From the IMG/VR virus record IMGVR_UViG_3300046804_004208, positions 39,862 through 103,861 of that record: a DNA stretch of 64,000 bases; one strand, written 5' to 3'. Below the pieces are notes generated by a model. It saw only the letters and a list, made by a program, of their open reading frames with translations. It made no database searches and was not told where the DNA came from. The DNA is from a virus. This document shows positions 1 to 9,652 of this stretch, in pieces; the first letter of the stretch is position 1, and every line of letters starts with the position of its first letter. The position numbers and the translations under genes were made by a program.

Positions 1-1
1 A

Positions 2-2086
2 GTAAGTCCTGCGTCAGATAAGATAGGTGCTATTGTGGCACCTTTTCCCAAAGGAATAGTAGGAGAACCAATTTTAATTCAAAATGAACAAGAATTAATT
101 GAAAATTTTGGAACACCATCCCTTGCCGATAAGCAATATGAAACTTGGTTAGTTGCCTCTTCATTTTTATCATATGGAGGTAGTCTTAGAGTAATTAGAT
201 CAGATGATGAAAATATTTCTAATGCTTTTGTTGGATCAGCAACTAGCATAAAGATTAAAAGTTATGAAGACTACATTAACTTGGGATATGACGAAAATGT
301 AATTTCTGGGGTAACAGTTTGTGCTAAAGATCCTGGATCTTGGGCAAATGGTGTTAAAGTTGCAATCATTGATGCGAAAGCAGATCAGATTTTAAGTGGT
401 CTTAGCACAGATATTCAAGTTGGTTGTGGAGTAACTCAAGCAATTACTTCGGTTCTTGCTGGTTCAGGATCTACATCTGTTTTGGGTGGATATTTAAAGG
501 GTGTAGTTACTGGAATAGGTGTAAGTTCAATCCAAGTAAAAGTTTTGAGTCATGTATCTGCAGATGGAACAGAGACTACAGTAGATTATCAACCACAAGG
601 AGTTTACTCTTTTGCGTCTGGAGGAACACTTGGTATTCATACCAGCGGTGTATTAACCGCATATACAACTAAAACATATGCCGCTCAACAAGATTGGTTT
701 GATCAACAAACAATCAGTCTTACAAATTCTAAAGTTTATTGGAATACTCTTGCAGATAGACCCTCAACCTCAAACTTTGCTGCAGCAAGAGGAGCAAGAT
801 TCGATGAAGTTCACGTAGTTGTATTTGATGATATTGGGTCTATTAGTGGAAATACTGGAACAATATTAGAAAAGCATCTTTCACTTTCTAAAGCGTCTGA
901 TGCGGAATTCTCTGTTGGAAGTACTTCGTACTGGAGAAAGTACATAGCAGAAAATTCTAGATATATTTTTGCTGGATCTGCACCGTCTGGAATTGTTACT
1001 ACCGCATATACTTCTGGATTTACTTTAGCAACAGATACAGGTTGGGATCAATCTGCGAGTGGAATTTATTTTGCTGGAACAGGATCAAATGTTCTAACAT
1101 TAGCAAATGGTAAAAATTATGATGGAAATACTGATTTAACTGTAGAAGGATCACTCAGTTCAACCCTCGCCAATTTGTCTAGTGGTTATGAAATTTTTTC
1201 AAATTCTAATGAGTATCTAGTAGATTTCTTACTCATGGGATCTGCAGGTTATGAGAAAGAAACTGCACAAGCTCTTGCTTCTAAATTGATATCTGTTGCC
1301 GAAGAAAGAAAAGATTGTATAGCATTTATATCTCCATATAGATCCGCACTTTTAACAGAATCTTCTGGTAATAAATATGTTCTTAAAGATTCTGCAACTA
1401 TAACTGATAATTTAATTAGTTTCTATTCTTCAATTCCATCTTCATCATTTGCAGTATTTGACAGTGGATACAAGTACATGTATGATCGTTTTAGTGATAC
1501 TTTTAGATATGTTCCTTTAAATGGAGATATTGCTGGTGTTTGTGCTAGAACTGATACAACTTCTTTCCCATGGTTTTCCCCAGCAGGAACTTCAAGAGGT
1601 GCAATTTTAAATGCCGTAAAATTAGCATATAATCCTTCAAAAATCCAAAGAGATAGACTTTATTCGAATAGAATCAATCCAATTATTTTTTCACCTGGTT
1701 CTGGAATAGTATTGTTTGGGGATAAAACTGGACTTGCAAAATCCTCTGCATTTGATAGAATTAATGTTCGTAGATTGTTTATCTATCTAGAAAAAGCAAT
1801 TTCTAGTGCTGCAAAAGATCAATTGTTTGAATTCAATGATGAAAATACAAGAAGAAACTTCGTATCCACAGTTGAACCATTCTTGAGAGATATTCAATCA
1901 AAGAGAGGTATTGAAGGTTATAGAGTAATTTGTGACACAACAAATAACACAGCTTCTGTTATTGATTCGAATGAATTTATTGCCGATATTTTTATAAAAC
2001 CAAATAGATCTATTAATTACATTGGATTAACATTTGTTGCTACTAGAACAGGTGTTTCTTTTGAAGAAATAGTTGGTACGGTTTAA
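2..2086 (+). CDS. 18: Tail sheath protein gp18 (5' end outside window)
   Basis: Contractile tail sheath subunit of a T4-like myovirus; it forms the helical sleeve around the tail tube. The frame is open from base 2, reading VSPASDKIGAIVAPFPKG before the GTG at 35, so that GTG is an internal codon and the true start lies to the left. About 695 residues are visible, close to T4 gp18 (659). The C-terminus reads IGLTFVATRTGVSFEEIVG, which I recognise from cyanophage gp18. The tail tube gene follows 38 bp downstream, as in T4. Confidence 0.93.
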   Translation, partial: VSPASDKIGAIVAPFPKGIVGEPILIQNEQELIENFGTPSLADKQYETWLVASSFLSYGGSLRVIRSDDENISNAFVGSATSIKIKSYEDYINLGYDENVISGVTVCAKDPGSWANGVKVAIIDAKADQILSGLSTDIQVGCGVTQAITSVLAGSGSTSVLGGYLKGVVTGIGVSSIQVKVLSHVSADGTETTVDYQPQGVYSFASGGTLGIHTSGVLTAYTTKTYAAQQDWFDQQTISLTNSKVYWNTLADRPSTSNFAAARGARFDEVHVVVFDDIGSISGNTGTILEKHLSLSKASDAEFSVGSTSYWRKYIAENSRYIFAGSAPSGIVTTAYTSGFTLATDTGWDQSASGIYFAGTGSNVLTLANGKNYDGNTDLTVEGSLSSTLANLSSGYEIFSNSNEYLVDFLLMGSAGYEKETAQALASKLISVAEERKDCIAFISPYRSALLTESSGNKYVLKDSATITDNLISFYSSIPSSSFAVFDSGYKYMYDRFSDTFRYVPLNGDIAGVCARTDTTSFPWFSPAGTSRGAILNAVKLAYNPSKIQRDRLYSNRINPIIFSPGSGIVLFGDKTGLAKSSAFDRINVRRLFIYLEKAISSAAKDQLFEFNDENTRRNFVSTVEPFLRDIQSKRGIEGYRVICDTTNNTASVIDSNEFIADIFIKPNRSINYIGLTFVATRTGVSFEEIVGTV

Positions 2087-2124
2087 TTTTTAAAAAATTC
2101 ACATAAAAAACAGAGGTAAAAACA

Positions 2125-2718
2125 ATGACATTAAGAAGTATTACAGATTTTAAGGGTCAACTTATTGGTGGAGGATCTAGACCCAATTTATTTTCAGTTG
2201 CTCTAACTTTTCCTACTACAATAGGATCTCAAGCAATAACAGATTCTGTTAATGCTGGAAGTAAACTTGAATTTTTAGCAAAATCAGCAGCACTACCAGC
2301 TTCAAATATTACTCCAATTGAAGTGCCATTTAGAGGAAGAGTTTTAAAAGTTGCTGGAGAAAGAACATTCGATACTTGGTCAATTACTGTAATTAATGAT
2401 GTAGATTTCAAAATTCGTACCGCATTTGAAGAATGGATGAATGGAATTAATGATCTTAATCAGGCAACTGGTGAGACAAGACCTGCCGAATATGATTGCG
2501 ATTTACAAGTATCACAATTAAATAGAGCAGGTGAAGCAATAAGAACATATGATTTTATTGGTTGTTTCCCAACAAATATTTCTCAAATTGATTTGTCCAT
2601 GGACACAACTGATACAATTGAAGAGTATAGTGTTGAATTTCAAATTCTTTATTGGAGAGCTTCTGCAACAACTGCATCTAGTCCAGTTCCTATTACTTCA
2701 CCTGCAATTTCTACCTGA
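2125..2718 (+). CDS. 19: Tail tube protein gp19
   Basis: Inner tail tube subunit, 197 aa (T4 gp19 is 163). The N-terminus TLRSITDFKGQLIGGGSRPN and the phrase VPFRGRVLKVAGERTFDTW match the cyanophage gp19 pattern. A purine-rich RBS (cagaggt) lies about 8 nt before the ATG. It sits between gp18 and gp20 as in T4. The stop codon overlaps a late-promoter octamer. Confidence 0.93.
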   Translation: MTLRSITDFKGQLIGGGSRPNLFSVALTFPTTIGSQAITDSVNAGSKLEFLAKSAALPASNITPIEVPFRGRVLKVAGERTFDTWSITVINDVDFKIRTAFEEWMNGINDLNQATGETRPAEYDCDLQVSQLNRAGEAIRTYDFIGCFPTNISQIDLSMDTTDTIEEYSVEFQILYWRASATTASSPVPITSPAIST

Positions 2719-2724
2719 TAAATA
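2717..2724 (+). promoter_or_regulatory. T4-type late promoter octamer (GATAAATA) for gp20
   Basis: GATAAATA, one base off the T4 late consensus TATAAATA, 33 bp upstream of the portal gene. It overlaps the gp19 stop codon. Confidence 0.5.
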
Positions 2725-2757
2725 GTTTTAAGATATTTAAAACTATAAAATTATAAA

Positions 2758-4437
2758 ATGGCAAAACTCTTTGGTTTCTCTATTGAAAATTCTGATCAAA
2801 AATCTAAATCAATTGTCTCCCCCGTTCCTCCAAATAATGAGGACGGGGTTGATAATTACATTGCTAGCGGTTTTTATGGTTCGTATGTAGATATTGAAGG
2901 GGTATATAGGACAGAATATGATTTAATTAAAAGATATAGAGAAATGGCATTACATCCTGAGTGTGATAATGCTATTGAAGATGTTGTAAATGAAGCCATT
3001 GTAAGTGATCTTTATGATTCACCTATAGAAATAGAACTTTCTAATTTAAATGCAAGTGATAGATTAAAGGAAGTTATAAGAGAAGAATTTAAATATATTA
3101 AGGAAATATTAGATTTTGATAAAAAATGCCATGAGATTTTTAGAAATTGGTATGTTGATGGAAGAATTTATTATCATAAAGTAATTGACTTAAAAAAACC
3201 AGAAGAAGGGATTAAAGAAGTAAGATATATAGATCCCATGAAAATGAGATTTATAAGACAACATAAAAAAGATAAAAATTCTATACCTGGTTCAAATCTT
3301 AATAGATTAGATGAAACAGAAAAATCTATTCATCCAGAAATAGAAGAATATTTTTTATATACACCAAAACCAAATTTTCCAGTTGGTGCTATTGCTAGTG
3401 TAGGTACATCTACAAAAGGAATAAAAATAGCAAAAGATTCTATTACTTATGTAACTTCTGGACTAGTAGATAGAAATAAAGGAAGTATTCTTTCATATTT
3501 ACATAAAGCAATTAAAGCACTCAATCAACTTAGAATGATTGAAGACTCTTTGGTAATTTATAGACTATCGAGGGCACCGGAACGTAGAATTTTTTATATT
3601 GATGTTGGAAATTTGCCCAAAGTAAAGGCAGAACAATATCTCAGAGATGTTATGCATCGTTATAGGAATAAATTAGTCTATAACGCTTCAACTGGAGAAG
3701 TTCGTGATGATCGTAAATTTATGAGTATGATGGAAGATTTTTGGCTTCCAAGAAGAGAGGGTGGTAGAGGAACTGAGATTACTACTCTTCCAGGTGGACA
3801 AAATCTTGGAGAACTTTCAGATATTGAATATTTTCAAAAAAAACTTTATAGAGCACTTGGAGTTCCAGAATCTAGAATTGCCTCAGATGGTGGATTTAAT
3901 CTTGGAAGATCATCAGAAATTTTACGTGATGAATTAAAATTTTCAAAGTTTGTTGGACGTTTGAGAAAACGTTTTTCATATTTATTCAATGATATGTTAA
4001 AGACGCAATTAATTCTTAAAAATATTATTACTCCAGAAGATTGGGAAAAAATTTCAGACCATATTCAATATGATTTTCTATACGACAATCAATTTGCAGA
4101 ATTAAAAGAATCGGAATTGATGACTGAAAGAATAACACTATTGGCATCAGTGGAACCATATATTGGAAAATATTTTTCCCAGGATTATGTTCGGAGAAAA
4201 ATACTTCGCCAAACAGACGCGGAAATTGTTGAAATTGACAAAAGAATTAAAAAAGAAATTGAAGATGGGATAATTCCGGATCCAAATTCTATTGATCCTA
4301 TTACTGGTGAACCATTACCTCCACAAAATGGAGAAGTGGGTCCTCTTGGAGAAGTTCCTCAAGAACCAAATCTTGATGCACAAGGAGCAGCAACAGATGC
4401 TCAGTTGCAAAAAGATACCAAAAAAGCTGAAATATAA
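2758..4437 (+). CDS. 20: Portal vertex protein gp20
   Basis: Dodecameric portal through which DNA is packaged; it initiates capsid assembly. The protein is 559 aa (T4 gp20 is 524). Recognisable segments include EYDLIKRYREMALHPECDNA near residue 55 and the central PERRIFYIDVGNLPKVKAEQ followed by DDRKFMSMMEDFWLPRREGG. This is the cyanophage portal gene widely used as an ecological marker. The C-terminus is acidic and proline-rich, as in relatives. Confidence 0.96.
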   Translation: MAKLFGFSIENSDQKSKSIVSPVPPNNEDGVDNYIASGFYGSYVDIEGVYRTEYDLIKRYREMALHPECDNAIEDVVNEAIVSDLYDSPIEIELSNLNASDRLKEVIREEFKYIKEILDFDKKCHEIFRNWYVDGRIYYHKVIDLKKPEEGIKEVRYIDPMKMRFIRQHKKDKNSIPGSNLNRLDETEKSIHPEIEEYFLYTPKPNFPVGAIASVGTSTKGIKIAKDSITYVTSGLVDRNKGSILSYLHKAIKALNQLRMIEDSLVIYRLSRAPERRIFYIDVGNLPKVKAEQYLRDVMHRYRNKLVYNASTGEVRDDRKFMSMMEDFWLPRREGGRGTEITTLPGGQNLGELSDIEYFQKKLYRALGVPESRIASDGGFNLGRSSEILRDELKFSKFVGRLRKRFSYLFNDMLKTQLILKNIITPEDWEKISDHIQYDFLYDNQFAELKESELMTERITLLASVEPYIGKYFSQDYVRRKILRQTDAEIVEIDKRIKKEIEDGIIPDPNSIDPITGEPLPPQNGEVGPLGEVPQEPNLDAQGAATDAQLQKDTKKAEI

Positions 4438-4440
4438 ATA
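4433..4440 (+). promoter_or_regulatory. Late promoter (TATAAATA)
   Basis: Exact TATAAATA overlapping the gp20 stop codon, 25 bp before the next small gene of the prohead operon. Confidence 0.6.
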
Positions 4441-4465
4441 AAGTATACAGTTATATTAAATTTTT

Positions 4466-4633
4466 ATGGAAGAACTTATAGATTTGGTGGCAACTGATTG
4501 TCAACCTTCTGATATTAGTGACAAAATTAAAGAACTTTTATTTGCAAAGGCAATCGAAAGAATTGAATTTGCAAAACCAATAGTTGCTTCTTCATTATTT
4601 GATGGAGAAGTAGAAGGTACTGAGGAAGAATAA
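4466..4633 (+). CDS. Small acidic prohead core protein, gp67-like
   Basis: 55 aa: a helical N-terminus (MEELIDLVATD), then KELLFAKAIERIEFAKPIVA and an acidic tail ending EGTEEE. It lies between gp20 and gp21, the place of T4 gene 67, whose product is also a short helix (a FAxAMxxR-type segment) followed by an acidic tail. The stop overlaps the next ATG by one base (TAATG), so translation is probably coupled. The homology is inferred from position and pattern only. Confidence 0.55.
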   Translation: MEELIDLVATDCQPSDISDKIKELLFAKAIERIEFAKPIVASSLFDGEVEGTEEE

Positions 4634-4899
4634 TGACTACAAAAATTTTAGCAGATGAAATAAGTTTACCGATTTCAACAGGCGCTGCTACTAGTTTTAG
4701 TTCTGCAACTGTTGTTCGTCTTGTAAATACAGATACTTCAGCACATACCATATCAATTGTTGAAACTCAAGGAGGAACTGGTGTCGGTTCTATCACTATG
4801 CCAGCTGGATCTGTTGAACAGATTGTAAAAGTTGCAAGTTATTGTGTTTTTGCAGATAGTGCTTTAGTTAGAGGAACAAAAGTAGGATTTACAAACTAA
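4633..4899 (+). CDS. Conserved small protein between gp67-like and gp21
   Basis: 88 aa, rich in Thr, Ser, Val and Gly (VVRLVNTDTSAHTISIVETQ), predicted all-beta with no signal peptide. It begins on the last base of the preceding stop and ends 5 bp before gp21. Its place in the prohead operon and its beta-rich character suggest a minor virion protein, but I do not recognise a named family. Confidence 0.7.
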   Translation: MTTKILADEISLPISTGAATSFSSATVVRLVNTDTSAHTISIVETQGGTGVGSITMPAGSVEQIVKVASYCVFADSALVRGTKVGFTN

Positions 4900-4904
4900 A
4901 AAAA

Positions 4905-5555
4905 ATGAAACTCATCACAGAAGAAATTCAAAAAGTAGAATTTATTACCGAAGGTAAAGGTGCTGAAAAACAGTGTTACATTAAAGGTATTTTTCTACAA
5001 GCAGAACAAGTTAATAGAAATGGGAGAATGTATCCCATGTCTATTATGGAGAGAGAAGTAAATCGTTATAACGAAAACTTTGTTCTAAAGGGTCGTGCTC
5101 TCGGTGAATTGGGTCATCCAGATGGTCCAACTGTAAATCTTGATAGGGTTTCGCATAAAATTTGTGAACTTTATAGAGATGGTAATAATTTTATGGGTAA
5201 AGCAAAACTTCTCGAAACACCTATGGGTAAAATTGCAATGTCTTTAATTAAGGAGGGTGTTTGTCTTGGTGTTTCTTCTCGTGGTGTTGGATCTCTTCAA
5301 ATGACTCAGGAAGGTCATAAAGTTGTTGGTGAAGATTTCATGCTTGCTACTGCTGCAGATATTGTTGCAGATCCTTCTGCACCTGACGCTTTTGTTCAAG
5401 GAGTTATGGAAGGTAAAGAATGGATTTGGGAAGGAGGAATTCTTCGTGAACAATTTGTAGAGTCAACAAAACGCAGAATTAACACTTTAGTCGATGAAAG
5501 AAGACTTCAAGAACACAAAGTTAAATTATTCAAAGAATTTCTTTCAAATCTTTAA
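4905..5555 (+). CDS. 21: Prohead core protease gp21
   Basis: Serine-type protease that matures the T4-like prohead by cutting scaffold, capsid and internal proteins after (L/I)xE. It is 216 aa (T4 212). The likely catalytic segments are RALGELGHPDGPTVN (His) and CLGVSSRGVGSL (Ser). It sits directly before the scaffold and capsid genes it processes. Its presence makes the putative cleavage sites in other proteins of this window meaningful. Confidence 0.93.
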   Translation: MKLITEEIQKVEFITEGKGAEKQCYIKGIFLQAEQVNRNGRMYPMSIMEREVNRYNENFVLKGRALGELGHPDGPTVNLDRVSHKICELYRDGNNFMGKAKLLETPMGKIAMSLIKEGVCLGVSSRGVGSLQMTQEGHKVVGEDFMLATAADIVADPSAPDAFVQGVMEGKEWIWEGGILREQFVESTKRRINTLVDERRLQEHKVKLFKEFLSNL

Positions 5556-5557
5556 TT

Positions 5558-5565
5558 TATAAATA
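5558..5565 (+). promoter_or_regulatory. Late promoter (TATAAATA) for gp22
   Basis: Exact TATAAATA in the 41-bp gap between gp21 and gp22. Confidence 0.65.
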
Positions 5566-5596
5566 AATATAGATTATAAACAAATATCTAAAAACA

Positions 5597-6733
5597 ATGT
5601 CCGTTGGTAGTAATTTACAAGAAATGGAAAACGTAGTAACCAAAGGAGCTAAACCTGCAGAACCAATGCAAAAGTTAACCACAGGAATTCCTGATGGTCA
5701 AACTGGCAATTGGGAAGATCTGGGTGGACCAACTCCAGAAAATTATCGTTCAGACGATGATTCGGCAAAACTTAAAGATGCAACTTCTCTTGCTTCTGTA
5801 AGAAATGTTGTCAATCAGAAAGCACAACAAGCGATGCCTATGCAAAAACTTGCATCAGGTTCTGTTAAGGAAGAATCTGAAGATGAAGGTGAAGTTTTAG
5901 TTGATGATGAAGAAGAAGAAGAAGTTTTAGTTGATGAAGAGGATATTGAAGAAGTTGAAGAAACTGCTGCTGAAGAAGAAGTAGTAGAAGAAGAAATTGA
6001 TATTGAAGAAGATGTTCAAGCTCTTTTAGAAGGAGAAGATCTTTCAGAAGAGTTTCAAGAAAAAGCACGTACTATTTTTGAAGCATCTATTAGATCAAAA
6101 GTTTTAGAAATTAAAGAAGATTTGCAGACAAGATATGAAAATTCTTTAATTGAGGAAATATCCTTAATTAAAGAAGAACTTACAGATCGTGTTGATGCAT
6201 ATCTAGAATATGTTGCTGATGAGTGGATTCAGGAAAATGCACTCGCAGTTGAGCACGGTCTTAAGACTGAAATGACCGAATCATTCCTTCAAGGAATGAA
6301 GGGTCTTTTTGAAGATCATTATGTTTCAATCCCTGAAGATAGATATGATGTAATCGAGAGTATGGTAGATAAACTTGATGAAATGGAAGCAAAACTCAAC
6401 GAGCAAATCGAAAGAAATGTTGCTCTAAATAGAAGATTAGCAGAGTCAGTTGCTGATGTAATTTTTGCAGATGTCGCTGAGGGTCTTGCACTTTCTCAGA
6501 AAGACAAACTCGCTTCTCTTGCCGAAAATGTTGAGTTTGATAGTGAAGCAAACTATCGTGAGAAACTGGTAACTCTGAGGGAATCTTATTTCCCAACCAG
6601 ATCCGCTGGTACTCAAAAAGACTTTTCTGAGAATTTGTCCGAAGAATTTTCATATGAGGAAAATCTGAACGAATCAGTATCTCCAATTATGGAAGCATAC
6701 CTTCAAACTCTCAGTAGAGTATCTAAAAAGTGA
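5597..6733 (+). CDS. 22: Prohead scaffold (core) protein gp22
   Basis: Major scaffold of the prohead, degraded by gp21 during maturation. 378 aa (T4 269). An extended N-terminal segment contains a long Glu/Asp run (about residues 95-145). A helical region follows with VDKLDEMEAKLNEQIERNVA and DKLASLAENVEF, typical of gp22. The N-terminal repeat-like segments AKPAEPMQKL and QQAMPMQKL are a partial internal duplication. It lies directly upstream of gp23, as in T4. Confidence 0.9.
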   Translation: MSVGSNLQEMENVVTKGAKPAEPMQKLTTGIPDGQTGNWEDLGGPTPENYRSDDDSAKLKDATSLASVRNVVNQKAQQAMPMQKLASGSVKEESEDEGEVLVDDEEEEEVLVDEEDIEEVEETAAEEEVVEEEIDIEEDVQALLEGEDLSEEFQEKARTIFEASIRSKVLEIKEDLQTRYENSLIEEISLIKEELTDRVDAYLEYVADEWIQENALAVEHGLKTEMTESFLQGMKGLFEDHYVSIPEDRYDVIESMVDKLDEMEAKLNEQIERNVALNRRLAESVADVIFADVAEGLALSQKDKLASLAENVEFDSEANYREKLVTLRESYFPTRSAGTQKDFSENLSEEFSYEENLNESVSPIMEAYLQTLSRVSKK

Positions 6734-6782
6734 TTTTTAAATCATAACAATCAAACTAAATTTTTTAAAGAGGTAAACTAAA

Positions 6783-8192
6783 ATGCAAATGTTCAATGCC
6801 GAGCATCTGCAGGAGAAGTGGGCACCAATCCTTGACTACCAAGGAATGGATCCGATCAAAGATTCACATCGTAGAGCGGTAACTGCTATCCTGTTAGAAA
6901 ATCAAGAAAGAGAACTTCGTGAGGAAAGAGCATTCCTTGCCGAAGGTCCAACTGTAAATACTGGTTCATCTGGTGGAACTGCTGGTTTCAGTGCTAACGC
7001 ATCAGCACCTGTTGCAGGTTTTGATCCTGTTCTGATCTCATTAATCAGACGCTCAATGCCTAACTTAGTCGCATATGACCTTGCTGGCGTTCAACCAATG
7101 AATGGTCCTACTGGACTTATCTTCGCAATGCGTTCGAAGTATAGTTCTATGAGCGGCACAGAAGCTCTATTCAATGAAGCAGATACTGCATTCTCTGGAA
7201 CTGATTCCACTCCAGCAACTGGAGAAATTGGAACTGCATATGTATCTGGTTCCGATGGTGCTTCAGTTGGTTTTGGTACTACCGCTCATGGTGGTACAAA
7301 TCCAGGTCTTTTAAATCCAGAAAGTGGTCAAGCATACAACACCTATAGTGTAGGTCGTGGTATGGATACCGAGGATGCAGAATCACTCGGAACAAACAGC
7401 AACCACTTTAACGAAATGGCATTCTCAATCGAGAAAGTCACCGTTACTGCAAAGTCAAGAGCATTGAAAGCTGAGTATTCACTTGAGCTTGCTCAAGACC
7501 TCAAGGCAATTCATGGTTTGAATGCAGAAGCTGAGTTGGCAAACATTCTGTCAACTGAAATTCTTGCCGAAATTAACCGTGAGGTTATTCGTACAATTTA
7601 TAAGGCAGCTGAGTCTGGTGCTCAGAATAACGTTGCTTCTGCTGGTACGTTTGACCTTGATGTTGACTCCAACGGTCGTTGGTCGGTTGAGAAGTTCAAG
7701 GGTCTTATCTTCCAAATTGAGCGCGATGCCAACGCAATTGCACAAAGAACTCGTAGAGGAAAGGGCAACATGATCCTTTGCTCTGCAGACGTTGCCTCAG
7801 CTCTGACCATGGCTGGTGTACTTGATTACACTCCTGCCCTGAATGCTAATCTTAACGTTGATGACACCGGAAACACTTTTGCTGGTGTTCTGCAGGGTAA
7901 GTATCGTGTTTATATCGATCCTTATTCGGCAAACGTTTCAAATAGTCAGTACTACGTTGTTGGGTATAAGGGTTCTAGCCCATATGATGCTGGTATTTTC
8001 TATTGCCCATATGTTCCTCTCCAAATGGTTCGTGCCGTTGGTGAGAACACCTTCCAACCAAAGATTGGATTTAAGACCCGTTACGGTCTTGTCGCCAATC
8101 CATTTGCTGAAGGAACTGAAGCGGGTCTTGGACGTATCACTGCTAATAGCAATCGCTATTATAGAAGAGTTCGCGTTAACAACCTTATGTGA
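6783..8192 (+). CDS. 23: Major capsid protein gp23
   Basis: Hexamer-forming capsid subunit, 469 aa. The N-terminus reads MQMFNAEHLQEKWAPILDYQ. A probable gp21 cleavage site is at L52-A53-E54 followed by G55, which would remove a propeptide as in T4 (cut after E65). The central and C-terminal regions (RTRRGKGNMILCSADVASAL, GFKTRYGLVANPFAEG) are standard cyanophage gp23. An RBS (agaggt) precedes the ATG and a strong terminator follows the stop. Confidence 0.97.
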   Translation: MQMFNAEHLQEKWAPILDYQGMDPIKDSHRRAVTAILLENQERELREERAFLAEGPTVNTGSSGGTAGFSANASAPVAGFDPVLISLIRRSMPNLVAYDLAGVQPMNGPTGLIFAMRSKYSSMSGTEALFNEADTAFSGTDSTPATGEIGTAYVSGSDGASVGFGTTAHGGTNPGLLNPESGQAYNTYSVGRGMDTEDAESLGTNSNHFNEMAFSIEKVTVTAKSRALKAEYSLELAQDLKAIHGLNAEAELANILSTEILAEINREVIRTIYKAAESGAQNNVASAGTFDLDVDSNGRWSVEKFKGLIFQIERDANAIAQRTRRGKGNMILCSADVASALTMAGVLDYTPALNANLNVDDTGNTFAGVLQGKYRVYIDPYSANVSNSQYYVVGYKGSSPYDAGIFYCPYVPLQMVRAVGENTFQPKIGFKTRYGLVANPFAEGTEAGLGRITANSNRYYRRVRVNNLM

Positions 8193-8210
8193 TCCAATTT
8201 CACATATTCA

Positions 8211-8239
8211 AAAGACCCCCATTTTGGGGGTCTTTTTTT
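8211..8239 (+). terminator. Strong intrinsic terminator after gp23
   Basis: Stem GACCCCC/GGGGGTC with a short ATTTT loop, followed by a seven-T run. It ends the capsid operon. Confidence 0.95.
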
Positions 8240-8269
8240 ATCTAAATAAAAATAAAACTAATAATAAAA

Positions 8270-8428
8270 ATGAAACCAACACCTAAACAAATGCAAGAAA
8301 TATATAAAAACTACGAAAAAGTAGTTGAACATTTAATCAGAGAAGGTTATGCCGTTGATAAAGAATCTGCCCATACTATTATTAATGGTATGAGTGAATC
8401 GTGGTTTAATCTAATTATAGAAGAATGA
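8270..8428 (+). CDS. 52-aa protein with EGYA/MSESW module
   Basis: MKPTPKQMQEIYKNYEK followed by HLIREGYAVDKESAHTIING and MSESWFNLIIEE. The second half is the same short helical module found in the large late proteins at 15593, 16703 and 17794. Its N-terminus also resembles theirs (QMQSLFEAYQNIY) but lacks the Glu of the predicted cleavage site. The last bases overlap the next ATG. Probably a minimal member of the same internal-protein family. Confidence 0.65.
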   Translation: MKPTPKQMQEIYKNYEKVVEHLIREGYAVDKESAHTIINGMSESWFNLIIEE

Positions 8429-8643
8429 AAAGTTTTAAAAATTTTTGTGAGCAAGCATTTCATCCAGATTTGGTAATTAAAGTGAACGATCCTGAGGTTC
8501 AAAAAAACCTTAGAAGTACTGTTATACCTCCTGGACAAAGATATGCATCAGGTCCTCCAGAAATAAAAGTTCCTGAAAAAAAACCCATCATCAAATCTAA
8601 AAATTCATTTTTAGATAGAATAATTCGCAATGCACCTTATTAA
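8425..8643 (+). CDS. 72-aa protein with capsid-targeting-like N-terminus
   Basis: Begins MKSFKNFCEQAFHPD, resembling the T4 internal-protein targeting leader (MKTYQEFIAEA). The remainder is basic and proline-rich (PPEIKVPEKKPIIKSKNS) with no membrane segment. It overlaps the previous gene by 4 bp and is in the late region after gp23. Packaging into the head is inferred from the leader only. Confidence 0.6.
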   Translation: MKSFKNFCEQAFHPDLVIKVNDPEVQKNLRSTVIPPGQRYASGPPEIKVPEKKPIIKSKNSFLDRIIRNAPY

Positions 8644-8652
8644 TAAATCGTA

Positions 8653-9192
8653 ATGACATTTCCAAATCAAATTAGTAATAGAAATTTTTTATCTCCAATT
8701 GGATTTAAATTTAATATATCTAAAAACAGGAAAATTGATTTTTTTTCAAATAAAGCTAGAATACCAGGGTTAAATTTAGGAATATCAAAACAACCATCTC
8801 CATTTAAAATAATTGATGTTCCAGGTGATACCATTGAATATGAAGATTTTATTCTAAATTTTATAGTTGATGAAAATTTGGAGAATTATATGCTAATCCA
8901 TAATTGGATTACTGGTTTAGGATTTCCAGAAAATTTTGATCAATTTAAAAATTTAACTACAAACGATGATGGGATAGGAGATGAAAAATTACAGTTTAGT
9001 GATGGTTCTTTAGCTATACTCAATAGTAACTATAAAGAAATTGCACAAATTAGATTTAGAGATTTATATCCTTATATGATAACGCCAATTGAGTTTGATG
9101 CAACAGTAAATGATATTCAATACTTTACAGCAGAGGTAAGTTTCAAGTATACTATCTACAATATTGTTGATACAAATGGAAATCCTTTATGA
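8653..9192 (+). CDS. 3: Tail completion and sheath stabiliser gp3
   Basis: 179 aa (T4 gp3 is 176). It shares the T4 pattern of an N-terminal beta region, a PGxxLG-type phrase (RIPGLNLGISKQPS), then EYEDFILNFIVDENLENYML, comparable to T4 FEYDPLIVRFIVDEELKSW. gp3 caps the tail tube and stabilises the sheath. The gp3-uvsY-uvsW order is usual in cyanomyoviruses. Its end overlaps uvsY by 4 bp. Confidence 0.85.
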   Translation: MTFPNQISNRNFLSPIGFKFNISKNRKIDFFSNKARIPGLNLGISKQPSPFKIIDVPGDTIEYEDFILNFIVDENLENYMLIHNWITGLGFPENFDQFKNLTTNDDGIGDEKLQFSDGSLAILNSNYKEIAQIRFRDLYPYMITPIEFDATVNDIQYFTAEVSFKYTIYNIVDTNGNPL

Positions 9193-9620
9193 ATCTTGAT
9201 GAAATTCAGGAGATGTGGCAGAGAGATTCTGTCATTGATCCTGATAATTTACACGATGAATCTTTAAAAATTCCTCAACTTCACGCTAAGTATTATACAA
9301 TTTACAATACAATTACTCTGTTACGTGAAAAAGCAAGAGAATCATACAATAGAGTTAAACTTGAACGCTATAACTACTACACTGGAAAGGCACCTATAGA
9401 GGTCTACGAAGAAGAACCATTTCCCTATAAAGTTCGGGACAAAGAGGCATTACAGAGGCATATGGATGGGGATGAGAAACTAAGTAAGGTAGAACTCAAG
9501 ATAAGATACTACGATATTATGTTGAAGTTTTTAGAGGAGGTCATTCGTATGATTTCTAATAGGACTTATCAAATTAAGAATAGTATAGAGTTTTTAAAAT
9601 TTACTGCTGGTTACAATTAA
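9189..9620 (+). CDS. uvsY: Recombination mediator UvsY
   Basis: 143 aa (T4 137). UvsY loads UvsX recombinase onto gp32-coated ssDNA. Recognisable parts are the N-terminal LDEIQEMWQRDSVIDPDNLH and the basic helix EKARESYNRVKLERYNYYTG. It overlaps gp3 by 4 bp and is followed by uvsW. Confidence 0.93.
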   Translation: MNLDEIQEMWQRDSVIDPDNLHDESLKIPQLHAKYYTIYNTITLLREKARESYNRVKLERYNYYTGKAPIEVYEEEPFPYKVRDKEALQRHMDGDEKLSKVELKIRYYDIMLKFLEEVIRMISNRTYQIKNSIEFLKFTAGYN

Positions 9621-9623
9621 TCA

Positions 9624-9631
9624 AATAAATA
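9624..9631 (+). promoter_or_regulatory. Possible late promoter (AATAAATA)
   Basis: AATAAATA 22 bp before uvsW. It deviates at the first position from TATAAATA and is weakly supported. Confidence 0.3.
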
Positions 9632-9652
9632 ATCATAACTGATATGTTATGA